A stretch of DNA of 64,000 bases, from positions 422,812-486,811 of the forward strand of contig CAUYUJ010004780.1 in the NCBI GenBank assembly GCA_963575745.1, in the 5' to 3' direction. The translations under genes were made by a program, and so were the position numbers. Below, piece after piece: positions 1 through 9,831 of the stretch (position 1 is the stretch's first letter; every line of letters begins with the position of its first letter). The notes under the pieces were generated by a model, which did no database searches, was not told where the DNA came from, and saw nothing but the letters and a program-made list of their open reading frames with translations. The DNA is from Prorocentrum cordatum (lineage: Eukaryota > Sar > Dinophyceae > Prorocentrales > Prorocentraceae).

Positions 1-750
1 TCGAATGATCCTTGGAATTGGCAGTGGATTGCACGGCTCATTTCCGAGGAGTCGCGCAGCGCGCCTAAATCTTGAAGGGTGCCACCTTCTTCAGCCACTA
101 CTGGGGGGCGCGGGGCCACGTCGCGCCGGGGCCCCGGATTTCTTGGTCCCAGGTCAAGGCCCATCGTACTCTAGATGACGCGTTCTCTGAGCAAGGCCGC
201 GTCTGAATCCTCGTAGCTAGAATGGCACACTATGTAATGAACCAACATCGCGGGGGCGCATGGTTTGACCCTGCTGCTCGTTTAGACACCGCCCCCGCTA
301 TCTTCATGTTTCTGGTGTTCGCGACTGGTGCGGGACGGGTGCATGCTAGCGGGCCCTTTCACGAGAGTACTTTGGCCCCCTGTCCGAGGCCCCTCGCACG
401 CCCCTCCCCGCCCCGTTGCCCCCCCCAAGCCCCTGCCTGGGCAGGCCAGGGCCATCGCTGCACCTCGCGTTCAAAGCGCATCGCCTCTCACTGCTGTCGT
501 CGTTGCCCAGGGGGCGGGGGGAGGCAGGAGGAGCGAGGAGGAGGGAGGAGGAGGGGAGCGGGGGGGAGGAGGGAGGGGGAGGAAGGATGGGGGGCGAGGA
601 GGAAGGAGTGGACAGCGGAGGAGGGAAGAGGAGGAGGGAATAGAAGCGAGGATGGCGTCCGGGTGCCACTGCGCGGCCGCGGTCCCGTGAGGATCTCCGA
701 TGCGGTTTGCCATCGAACACGCTCAGCTGCCTTCGCCAAGTCAGGCTACG
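1..750. other. Intergenic GC-rich DNA, no gene seen
   Basis: The first 500 bases look unique and hold no recognisable gene. From about 510 to 650 the plus strand is a GA-rich purine tract (GGAGGAGGGAGG-like), which makes long but meaningless Gly/Arg/Glu or Pro/Ser frames on both strands. Confidence 0.6.
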
Positions 751-945
751 CGGTCTCAATTGTCCTGAACCAGACGGCACTAGTTGTCTCAATTTGTCTC
801 AAAGTTTCTCACCAAGCGAACCTTTCTGTCTCAATTTCTCTCAATTTGGGTCGTCCCCGGGATATTATATCTCAATTTCTCTCAATTTCTCTCAATTCCT
901 CTCAAAATCTCTCAAATATTCTCAATTCCTCTCAATATAGCTCAC
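750..945 (+). repeat. CTCAATTT-type short tandem array
   Basis: Imperfect copies of CTCAATTT or CTCAATTCCT follow one another at a period of 8 to 10 bases, for example TCTCAATTTCTCTCAATTTC near 870-890. The array gives an SLNLSQFL-like translation with no sign of a gene. AT-rich in a GC-rich setting. Confidence 0.8.
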
Positions 946-2250
946 CATGAGAAAGCGCTACTACACAACGGCATCTTGATGGGCCGTTGCTCTCTCAAAA
1001 GACCTTTTCGCGACGTCCCTGGGAATGCCCTCGGCTCCCCGACCCGCTTCCTTGCCTCTCGAGGTAATCGAGGATAGGGCCCCCGTCCACCCTCTCCCCC
1101 CCTGCCTTGACTCCATCCTCTCCCTCCCCGCCTTGACTCTCCATCCCTCCCTACATCACTCCCCCCTTCCCTCCCCTTCCCTTCCTGCCTCCCCCCTTCC
1201 CTCCCTCCGCCCCTCCCCTCCCCCCTCCCCCTCGTCGTCGTCGTCGTCGCGGCGGCGGTTGGCCGGCGCCCGCTCCTCTTGCCCCCTGGGCCCGCTGCTC
1301 GGGGGACGGCGGGCTCCCCGAAGCGCCGGTGGGAAGCCCTTCGGCGTGGCCCCGTCGGAGGCCTCCAGCGCTCCTCCTAGGGCCGTCCCTGGAGTCCTTG
1401 GCAGTCATGCGAGGTCTTCGGCGTATGTCCGAAGCCTCTGCAGGTTGTCGGCCGCCCCTGGAGGCTCTCGGAAGCCCCGAGCCTTTCCAGGGTCCTCGGG
1501 GCCCTTGGAAGCCGCCAGGGCTCGCGGTCCTGGTGATCGTCTTGGGGGCCGGTGGGTTTCGGGGGGCTTCGGCTGCCTCTGGCGGCTTTCGGTGGTCTCC
1601 GGGAATCCCCCTTGCGATCCTCGGAGGTCCATGGCAGCCCTCGGAGACCCTTTGTGGTCCCTGGTGTCTGCTTGGGCTCTTCGGGGGTCGTCGGGGATGT
1701 CTGGAAGCCTTTGGATGCCTCGGGGGGCTCGTCCTCCGGGGGGCTTGCAAAGTGCAAACGCACAAACATATGCACATGTGCATGTGCAAATACAGATGCA
1801 CATGCCGAAATAATGATGATCCGGATTTGTGGTACGTTGTGCGTTGCAGGAACGATGCGTTGCTGTCGTCATTTTGCAACTGGTTTATGCTTGCAGGCGC
1901 AGTGGACTTGGGGATACCGCCAAGGGGTCCGATCAGGCTTCTGGCGGCGGTTCGCTTGTGTAAATGTACGAAACCTCTGCGTCGTTATATCTGTTACACT
2001 GTTGTGTGATTGCACCGAAATATTGTTGCAAAGCGCCCATTCTACAGACCCGCTGCGTCGAAGTGGTCTCGCGTGGCGGCCCTCCTCCATAGCGGCATCC
2101 ATGGACGTTGCGCATTGTTGTGCAGCCGCGTGCGTTTGGTTGTGTTTTGAGCGTGTTTGGTTGTGTTTTGAACACCCCTTGGCTCACTCAGCGGCGGTTT
2201 GATCGCCCCCCCCGTCTCCGCCACCCCCATGTGGATCTGAAGGAACCACG
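946..2250. other. Low-complexity and degenerate repeat DNA
   Basis: 1080-1240 is C/T-rich with short CGTCGT and CGGCGG runs. 1330-1740 is made of degenerate GGAGGTCT/CCTCGG words that look like a decayed minisatellite. 1755-1810 has alternating GCACATGTGCATGTGC words. 1810-2200 looks unique, but no coding feature is recognised. Confidence 0.5.
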
Positions 2251-2817
2251 ACCATGATCACCAACATGACCATTACAGAAACACCCGCCCGCTCCGCCCT
2301 CCCCCCCTCCCCCCCATTCCCATGCCGGGCCGCCCTTGCCGCCGCGCCCGCCTCGCGCCCCTGCCCCGCCCCTTCCTCCTTTTCTCCTCGTAATCTTCCT
2401 CTCCCACCGCCAGCGGCGGGGCCATTCGCGGAAGGCGCGGGCGCCGCTCGCGGCGACGCGCCGCGGCCGTGGAAGGGGGGCCGAAGGAGAAAAGAAAATG
2501 AGGAGGGACACGGGGTGGCAAGGGAAAAAAAACAAAGACGAGAGAGGAGGAGGGAGGGACGAACAGAGGGAGGCCGGCAGAACGGAGGAGGAGAAGGGGA
2601 AGAGAGAGGGAGACGAGGCAGGAGAGAGGACGAAGGAGGAGGAATGACAAAAGAGGAGGGGCGACGAGGAAGGAACAAGGAATCACAAGGGCAAGCGCCG
2701 CCCTTCCTGGCGCAATGGAGGACGCAGCCGCCGCCACTTGTGAACGGCGCAAGCACGGCGGACCGACGGCCGTTGCGCATTGCTGCTCGGAAAAACGCTG
2801 GGGGCGGGCAAAGTCGC
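2250..2817. other. GC-rich then purine-rich spacer
   Basis: C-rich sequence to about 2420, then a GGAGGGAGG-like purine tract from 2480 to 2660. Frames here are long only because composition removes stop codons. No gene is supported. Confidence 0.5.
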
Positions 2818-3060
2818 GACTGCGTTGCGCATGCGTCGCGCGTGCGTCGCGCGTGCGTCGCGCGTGCGTCGCGCGTGCGTCGCGCGCGCGTCGCGCGTGC
2901 GTCGCGCGTGCGTCGCGCGGGTCGATCGTGCGTCGCGCGCTGGCAGGGGTGCATCGCGCTCGATCGGGGTGCGTCGCGCGCGCGTCGCGCGTGCGTCGCG
3001 CGGGCGTCGCTCAAGTCAATCGCGCGTCGCGCGCAGGTCGCGCGCGAATCGCTCGTAGGG
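2818..3060 (+). repeat. 11-bp minisatellite GCGTCGCGCGT
   Basis: GCGTCGCGCGT repeats head to tail, near-perfect at 2835-2925 and decaying to about 3060. Because 11 is not a multiple of 3, the translation cycles as an 11-residue Arg/Ala/Val repeat in all frames. The array is extremely CpG-dense. Confidence 0.9.
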
Positions 3061-3720
3061 CGCCGTGGGCTCCTGGCGGCATGTGAACTGCGCGGCCCGC
3101 TGGCGAAACGATCAAGGGATGCGCGCGGCAATCGTAGGAATAGCGACACACGCGCGTGAGAACTATCAACGCGAGGAGACCAATAGACGACGTGGAGATG
3201 CAGCGCGCACGGACTAATCCATTTCAAGCGCACGCCCCGTCAGATTTTGAACATCAGTCCGTCGCTGCAGCAATTTGGCGACGTCTCGCCCGCCGACGCA
3301 TTGGGGGGGGAAAAGAGGATGGAAGTGAGGCGAGGGAAGGGCGGGCGGAAATGGGAACGGACGGGCGAGGAGGGGGCGCGCGGGGGCGGCGCAGCGGCGG
3401 CGGGAGCGATAGAAGGCGATCGAAGGGGGGCGGCGGGAGCGAGGAGGGCGAGAATAATTTCCAGGAGCGTGGAAGGACAACGGGGGGTGAGTAGGGGGGC
3501 GGACAGGACGGCAGCCTGACACAAAATAACTGAATACAAATTTCGCAAACGAGACAGAACGCGCAGCGCGTTGGACGAGGGGAAGAGGAAAGAAGAGGGG
3601 GGGGCAGGAGGATTGGCGCGAAACGGCATGGGGGTGCGGGGCGCGATGCGACGGGGCGAAGTGGCGCCGCGTCGCGCGACGCGACGTCACCCCCGCCGTG
3701 GCGCGACACGCGCAGACCCC
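3061..3720. other. GC/GA-rich spacer without a gene
   Basis: Purine-rich sequence with G runs (3300-3500, 3570-3640). No coding feature recognised. Confidence 0.45.
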
Positions 3721-3722
3721 AA

Positions 3723-4385
3723 TCAACGCGAGGCGTCTTCGTCCTCAGCAACGGTTGGCGCCCCCGACAATGAGCACCAGCAAATCCTCTTGCGCCGAAT
3801 TGGGAACAGAACGCGTTGGTGGACCGTCGAACTAGGAATGCACCGCGACCGCCAAAATGGCTGCTGGCGCACCGGCGTCGGAAACCTATATATCGCCAGA
3901 GAAATTCCGAGGTCGCGCCACATGTCGCCCACGCACTCTGGGGGGCCAGGATCCGGGACAGAGACGCAAACCAGGGCCGGCGCACGGGCGACGCTCGGGC
4001 GACGCACTGAACGAAACTTAAAGGGGGGGGTGGTCGCTTCACTGGGCCTTAACAGGGGGCGATCGCCACCGATGATCGCCACTCGCCTTGAGCGTGGGCG
4101 CGAGCTGCCATCTCCCAAGAGAGTCGGGTCCCGCTGCTCCCAGTACAGTCGAGTACGGATGTTGGTAACACCATTAGGTAATGGTGCGTTGTAGTTGTGC
4201 CCAGCCGGCTGGTCCTGCATCTTGATGTCCTGGATGATCGTGTTATCGTCCAGGTTCATCGTCGCCCGCCTCGCAACATGGCCCCACTCGGGGCCATTCG
4301 CAGGAGACTGAACGTAAGTTCGAGCTCCTCTATCAACACGAGTATCGGTACTAAGATGCACAGCGCTTGCGAGATTTCTGTGCAT
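3723..4385 (-). pseudogene. Unidentified ORF, 220 residues
   Basis: An open frame of 220 residues in less GC-biased sequence than its surroundings. The N-terminal half has ordinary amino-acid composition (for example MNLDDNTIIQDIKMQD), unlike the repeat-derived frames nearby; the C-terminal third is Arg/Pro-rich and may be spurious. No domain is recognised. It follows, on the same strand, another unidentified open region at 4428-5117, so the two may be remnants of one degenerate gene or element. Confidence 0.2.
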
Positions 4386-4427
4386 TATGTAAGTTCATTT
4401 GATCAATTAACCTTGCGGTCGTGATCG

Positions 4428-5117
4428 CTAGCATCTTGTTACGCCATTCGGCTTCTGAGCACCTTGCGCATGCCAGTCTAGAATATGCTCAGTAGGTTCT
4501 GCAGGCTTCTCTGCTATATTGCATGCGCATCGCCATAGGTTGGTGGGGATGCGCGTACACGGAGTCGCCACTTGCAGATATGATCCGCTGGGCAACGTGT
4601 TAGTGCGGTCGTACTTAACGCAGAAGTGGCAGAAACGCATACGCGTGACATGTAAATCAAAACCTTCAATAGCATATCGTATGGGACCTTGTTTCCAGAA
4701 GTATCCTGGTGGTCCCACAAGTACAATAGTCATACGTAGAGCCCGAGCCATAGACATCTGATTTGGGATGCGCTGGTAGCCTGGCCCTGCCCTCTTGCCA
4801 GGCAGCCTCCCACACCAGTCAGCAGGTGTTGCCACCTACAACAGTTGGTAATCACCCGAGAGTAATGCGACCAAATACTGTGCACCAGAGGAGGTCATTA
4901 CCTCTGTACGTGTAATACGATCACACATGTATCCACGGGCTCGGAATTCAGCGCAAGCTGTCTGTATATCCTCAATGACAAGTGCACGAGAATGATAATG
5001 ATGCGACACTCCTTCTTTTCCTGCAGCGGCCACGCAGCTGGGCTTGCCACGGTCCCTGGCACGCGCAGCCGGTGCCTGGGAAAAGAATGCAAGTTTCTCC
5101 GCGTTCGCTGACAGCAC
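4428..5117 (-). pseudogene. Unidentified ORF with one in-frame TAG
   Basis: One reading frame runs 5117 to 4428 and is interrupted only by a TAG at 4836-4838 (next base G). The part before the stop is 93 residues with phrases such as ALVIEDIQTACAEFRARGYM. The part after it is about 135 residues with MTIVLVGPPGYFWKQGPIRY and two CxxC-like pairs (FCHFC, RCAC). Composition is that of a normal protein and local GC is lower than around it. No family is recognised. It could be a decayed cellular gene or part of a mobile element. Confidence 0.3.
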
Positions 5118-5249
5118 CTGAATGTTCGACCTGCATGAGCAAGCGCGAGTGGCCGTGGCGCGCGCCTGCCCCCGTCACTCGCTTGGCGATGGGGGCGCCC
5201 AAATGCCTGTGCCATGCTGCGCTACAGAGCCGCTGCTCGAAGTATAAAT

Positions 5250-5371
5250 AGAGACTTAGCCCTCAGCCCCACAGGGAACGCCAGGAACTGTTTTTTATCG
5301 TGTCTGGAGCAAGGCACATCATTCGCAGCGGCAAATGATTAGGCGCTCAGGCGCAACTCGGGGCGACTCCC
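5250..5371. repeat. Direct repeat, copy 1, at retroelement 3' end
   Basis: About 122 bases beginning AGAGACTTAGCCCTCAG and ending near CAACTCGG. A second copy starts 328 bases further on. Both contain a T-run followed by ATCGTGTCTGGAGCAAGGC. The position just beyond the last retroelement domain suggests a terminal direct repeat of a Ngaro-like element. Confidence 0.75.
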
Positions 5372-5577
5372 CTAAGCAAGAACATTCACGTGAACAAAGA
5401 CCTTCTGAGAACGGCCAGTTGAAGAAGGGGGACAGGACGAGCAGGAGCGAAAAGGGGGAGGCGAGGCGAAAGAGGGAGAGGAGGGAGGGAAGACTTGAGC
5501 AGACGCGTCGACGGCAGGCGTCGATGCGGCGAGCCCTCGGGGCACAGACACGTCACTTCAGCTTGTCAAAAGCGACC

Positions 5578-5702
5578 AGAGACTTGGCCCTCAGTCCCAC
5601 AGGGAACGCCAGGAGCTGCTTTTTTTTATCGTGTCTGGAGCAAGGCACATCATTCGCAGCGGCAAATGATTAGGCGCTCAGGCGCAACTCGGAGAGACTC
5701 CC
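5578..5702. repeat. Direct repeat, copy 2, at retroelement 3' end
   Basis: Begins AGAGACTTGGCCCTCAG and matches copy 1 with a few substitutions and a longer T-run. It ends about 45 bases before the stop codon of the methyltransferase-like ORF. Confidence 0.75.
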
Positions 5703-5748
5703 AGACCCGAACAGGAAAACGACTGGCCAGGATGGCCGAAACAGAAAC

Positions 5749-6552
5749 TCAAGGTTTAAACCTGTTCCAGAGCGTCGACACCCTAAGAGATGCAGAAGCC
5801 TCTATCATTGAAGTTGCAAGAGCTTTTGAGAGCGCAGGAGGATAGGCAGCGGCAATGGCGGTCCAGTGCTTTCCACCTGGAGCCCTGCCTGCGAGCTCCT
5901 GATGCTGCAGGCCAGTTCTACTACAGATCTTGCCGTTGGCGTGACACCAGCGCTGCAATCGCGAGAGACAGCCTCCATTCCAAGAAACGACACGCGTGCA
6001 CTTTTTCCAAGGCACCCCGAATTTGCACGGATGAAAACGAGCACTGGAGAAATCAGAGCCGCGAGTCAGACTGATCAGACGAGGAGCCAGCCACATTAAC
6101 GATCTGTCTGGGTTCTCCAGGAAGGCTGGCACACGAACGCGTCTGCACACGTCTATGAGTCTACAGGTGACAAACAGCGTGGCGTTACCCAATGTCAGAC
6201 GAGCACGCTGCGAATCAGTGAGCGAGTCAAGGCCCATGGGAAAGTCATCGCTCCGCAGCGGTTGCCGGAGCGCCTGAGACCATGACGTACAAGGTGTACC
6301 GAATAACATACCGAGCACGAGGCCGGAGCTAATCCACCCCTTGATGAGACGCTCAACACACCGCACCAGTAGGTTCCCATGCACACCAAACTGAATGTCA
6401 ATAGGAACGACGCCGTAACAAGCCGCCCGCAGCTTCTTTGAGATCCCTGCAGCGCCGGCGAACAGCTCCAGAAAGACGCAAAGGGGCCGCCGCGTTGCCT
6501 GCTGCATGGCAATTTGGAGCTCCTGCCACAGCCGGCGCAAGATGCCGGCGGT
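5749..6552 (-). CDS. Cytosine-C5 DNA methyltransferase-like domain of the retroelement
   Basis: The frame ends at 5749. The recognisable domain starts near 6552; the residues before it are out-of-frame sequence of the recombinase region. Visible motifs in order are VFLELFAGAAG (motif I, SAM binding), an Asp in VPIDIQFG (motif II), GTPCTSWS with the catalytic-type Pro-Cys pair (motif IV), FLENPDRS (motif VI Glu-Asn) and a C-terminal KHWTAIAAAYPPAL block. This is the layout of 5-methylcytosine methyltransferases. No frameshift is evident within the domain. It lies downstream of the recombinase, so the element probably encoded its own methyltransferase. Whether it is active, and on DNA or RNA, is unknown. 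Confidence 0.7.
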   Translation of the reverse strand, partial: TAGILRRLWQELQIAMQQATRRPLCVFLELFAGAAGISKKLRAACYGVVPIDIQFGVHGNLLVRCVERLIKGWISSGLVLGMLFGTPCTSWSQALRQPLRSDDFPMGLDSLTDSQRARLTLGNATLFVTCRLIDVCRRVRVPAFLENPDRSLMWLAPRLISLTRGSDFSSARFHPCKFGVPWKKCTRVVSWNGGCLSRLQRWCHANGKICSRTGLQHQELAGRAPGGKHWTAIAAAYPPALSKALATSMIEASASLRVSTLWNRFKP

Positions 6553-6560
6553 AGAGAGGC

Positions 6561-7531
6561 TCAGCGGCGGCGAGCGGCCGGCCTTGCGCTGCCTGCGCTG
6601 GCCGGCCGCTTCCGCGCCGCTCGGGCGGAGCTCAGGAAGGCGAAACTCGGCAGACCAGCAGCAGCCGCCGTGGTTAGGCGCGCTATGAGCAGCTTGAGCG
6701 GGTCGGGCACCTGGTCGAAGATTCCCGCGTGGAGGAAGCCGCTGCCCACGAGATCCTGGAAGTTCTCCTCCACGAAGGATCCGAACAGGAAGTGCTGTTC
6801 GGGGCGAGGCCAACCTTGCGCAGCAGCTTGGACTCCTTGGCGTACCTGGCCGTCGACGAGGCTGCCTCCCAGCGCCCACGGCGCCGGACCTGCTCCACTG
6901 TCCTCCGACTGGTCCGGAGGTCGTCCGACGCTCCGCCGTGCCTGAGGTAGTAGAGGTAAAGCCTGAGACCGTCCAAGCCCAGCAGCGACACCCCCTGGGC
7001 GAACACTTTGCGTACCTCCGCAGGGCTGAGAGCCCACGAGAGCTGCCCGGGAGGCGTCGCCATCGAGAACGCCTCGAGCAGCGGGTTGGGCCATGCGACC
7101 AGGTCCACGCGCACCGACACCTCGAGAAGGCCCGTCATGCCTGGCTGGCCCTCCGCCACGTCATGGAGCAGGAGCCCCCACGCCTGGTAGGCGGGCCCCG
7201 CCATGGCGGAGGGAGCCACCAAGGGCTGCACCTTCAACTCGAAGCACTCGCACGGGCGGAGGAAGCACACGAAGGACACCATTAGGAAGATCAGCACGGC
7301 CAGGTTCAGCTCGCGGAGGGTGGTCCAGGAGATCTGGTGGAGGATGCAGTGGTCTGTGAACTTGCGGCCCGCCACGCGGTAGAGCTCCTCGGTCGACTCC
7401 TTGATCGCCAGCTGCTCCAAGGAGGTGAGCCCGGTGACGGGCCTCCTGCACTGCAGCAGGCTCTGCGCCAGCGCGGCGCGCCCCTGCGACTGCCGACTGC
7501 CGCCCGACGTCCGAGGCACTCGCCGCGCCAT
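6561..7531 (-). pseudogene. Tyrosine recombinase of the retroelement
   Basis: The frame from 7531 holds a tyrosine-recombinase catalytic domain: box A Arg in FLRPCECFEL (residue about 92), YYLRHGGASDD (Arg197-His198), RRRGRW (Arg220-Trp221, in place of His/Trp) and ARYAKESKLL with the nucleophile-type Tyr230. Near 6800 the frame shifts, and the natural C-terminus appears to continue in another frame to 6561 (LVGSGFLHAGIFDQVPDP). The enzyme would have integrated a circular DNA copy of the element. This copy is frameshifted at both ends and probably inactive. Confidence 0.75.
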
Positions 7532-7625
7532 CAGCTGTCAAACTGTCGGCGCCGCCAGTCTGGGCAGCAGGAGAAGGCTCGGTCTGGGCGCGCAAAGGGC
7601 GCGCGCCCGAGAACCGCCCTCTGAG

Positions 7626-8201
7626 CCCACGTGGGCGCGGGTCCGATGGGTTGAGCTCCGAAGCGATCCACCGAGCGTAGACCCGAGATCCCGAGGCCAA
7701 GCTGAGAGCTGCTAGCTTCTGAAGAGGACCTCTAAGATGACGAGATCGTGCTCTCCCCTTGGTGGCCGCAAGGGCCAGGGGCAGGTTAGCGACCAGAGCG
7801 ACAATGCGTTTACCGTAAGCCTGCGAACTCCGAAGAACATGACGGACTGCTAACACCAGAGCCTCCCCCTCGAGCTCCAAGATGTCGGGGCCCTCCGAGA
7901 TCTGCACCGCTGCCACGCCAGCCCAAGACGACGCCTCCAGAACATCTCCAGGAATCTCGTCGAAGACGGCCTCCGATGCGTTCAGGAAGGGGCCTCCAGG
8001 AGATGTAGATGATGAAGAGCTAGGCAGAGGAGGTGACGATGAGTCGAGTTGATGCAGTGCTCTCTCACGAGCTCGCGAACCTCCCTCGACTCGGTAGCGC
8101 CAACGCTCGGATTGACGCCCAAGCTCCGCGACTCTGTCAATCGGGAGCCGGCGTCGCACGAGTCCGAGCCCGAACTCGGACGCGTCGGACGCGACCACCT
8201 G
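7626..8201 (-). pseudogene. RNase H domain of the retroelement
   Basis: In the frame starting at 8555. Motifs are VVASDASEFGLG (first catalytic Asp), ILELEGEALVL (catalytic Glu) and RWIASELNPSDPRPR (last catalytic Asp, SELNPSD signature). The expected Asp of the middle strand, usually VDN, reads VANLPLALAATKGRA, so a catalytic residue appears lost. It follows the RT thumb/connection region (8555-8202) in the same frame. Confidence 0.75.
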
Positions 8202-8418
8202 CCCGTGCCAGCCAGCCAGCACGTCGGCCTGCAAAAGAGGAAGAAGGCACCTCACGCGCCACAGCTCCTCACGCACCGAGCGCCACATAGCCAGAGGCTG
8301 GCTGCCGGCCTTGGCGGCAAAAGCGTACGACGCCTGCAGCAGGCACAAAGCCTCACGCCTGAGCAGCGCCGACCAAGTGACATGGCCCAGCAGGACCTTC
8401 ATGAGCAGCCCGCTGCAC

Positions 8419-9331
8419 TTACCAATGCGGAGGAGCTTCTCGATCGACAGCCGCAGACGCCACAAGCACTTGGGCCGGACCGCCAAGAACCGACCCTCCG
8501 AGAGGCTGAGGCCCAGGAACTCCGCGTCGTGGCTGGCTGGCTCCCGGTCGTGCACCGAGTCCCAGCTTCTCGAGCTGGAAACGCGCGCTGTCGCAGTGGC
8601 GATCCGTGCTACTGGCCTCCGTGCCCATCACAAAGAAGTTGTCCACGTAGCCGGCGGCCACAGGGTCTCTCCGTGCCGCACCTGCCGCCCAGGCTGACCG
8701 TCCTCGATGAGGCTGCTCGCTGGGAAGCCGCCGAAGCTGATGCCGCGCCGAAGGACGCCCTGGCACAGGTGGAGGGCCCACGAAAACCCCATGGGCAGCA
8801 CGCGCAGACACGGCGCGATCGGCTGCCCCGCGCCAGCTGGCAAGTCGGAGACCCCGCAGTTCAGCAGCAGTCCCGCGTCCAGGCTCGGCAAGAAGAAACG
8901 CCCGACCATGTCAGGCGGAACCGGCATGTGATAGAAAGCAGCCTCCAAGTCCCCAGAGGCGATGAAAACCTTACCTTACAATCCGCCTCCAGCGCGCCGA
9001 AAGCCGAAGGAGTAGGCAAGCGCGTCGACGGGGCGGGCACGAAGTCACAGTTGATGACCTGGGTGTCGAAAATGATCCGAAAGCGTTCGTCCTTGCGCCT
9101 GGCGAAAAACAGCCCGAGGTCGCCGCCGTGGCCATGCTTCCAAGTCAGCATCCCACGGCGCCAGGCCTCTCTCAGAAAGGTAGCATATTCACGTACGTTG
9201 TGCTTCAGCACCGGGTCGGCGTATGCGCCCCGGGGGCAGGCCTCCGCGCGGAGGCTCCGAGCGGCCTGAGACGGTCGTAGCATGTGCTCCTTCCAATCCC
9301 TAAGCCACGAGGCGTCCACTTCTCCAAGCAA
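8419..9331 (-). pseudogene. Reverse transcriptase of the retroelement, split over three frames
   Basis: RT blocks appear in order but in different frames. FRIIFDTQVINCDF with PTPSAF is in the frame from 9331. ASGDLEAAFYHMPVP (catalytic motif A Asp) and PCLRVLPMGFSWALHLCQ (motif B) are in the frame from 8948. AGYVDNFFVMG (motif C, at 8638-8649) is in the frame from 8811. Motif C is YVDN rather than YVDD. At least two frameshifts (near 8980 and 8750) break the copy. It continues into the connection region and RNase H at 8555. Confidence 0.8.
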
Positions 9332-9336
9332 GTCGG

Positions 9337-9831
9337 TTAACGGGATGGGCTTGCCGGAGGTGGAAGGCCAGGCGATCTTGTCGCCGTCATAGGAAGCGAC
9401 GGGCCCGCCACCACTAGTGTAGCCAGGCGCGCCTGACAGGAGCGCGCTGAGGGCTCCCTGTCCTGAAAGGAGGTCTGCAGGAGGTTGACCAACACGTCGA
9501 TAGCTGCGGCGAACGCGATCCAGGGCCAGACGCTGACCTGCATTGAGGCTGACGCCGGAGCTGGAACAAAACTGCCATACATGTCATTCAACGCGTCCAC
9601 GCCCTCGGCCGCCCAACGATCAGCATGGGCAGCGCGAAGACGGCGGCGGGCAACACAGCGGCTGACAGGGACCTTGTCAAAACTGCGGGCTTCAAGCTCC
9701 CGAGCGGGCAGCGGGAAGAGGTCGCGCTGGCGGGCCTCCTCCATTGCCAGGGAGGAGCGGAGACCGCCGTGGGCTGGTAGAGCGGCGGGGGCGCCCAAGA
9801 TCCCCGTCGCAGGGCAATCAGGCATCGCCAC
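9337..9831 (-). pseudogene. Linker at the start of the retroelement pol region
   Basis: A frame of 164 residues between the gag-like region and the RT. It has Arg-rich text followed by AEGVDALNDMYGSFVP and a hydrophobic stretch (WPWIAFAAAIDVLV). No enzyme motif is visible. Its place between gag and RT suggests the N-terminal part of the pol protein. Confidence 0.4.

Noticed and set aside
5241-5250. TATAAATA upstream of the direct repeat as a promoter
   Set aside because: Dinoflagellates do not generally use TATA boxes, and no gene starts in the right place. Treated as chance.
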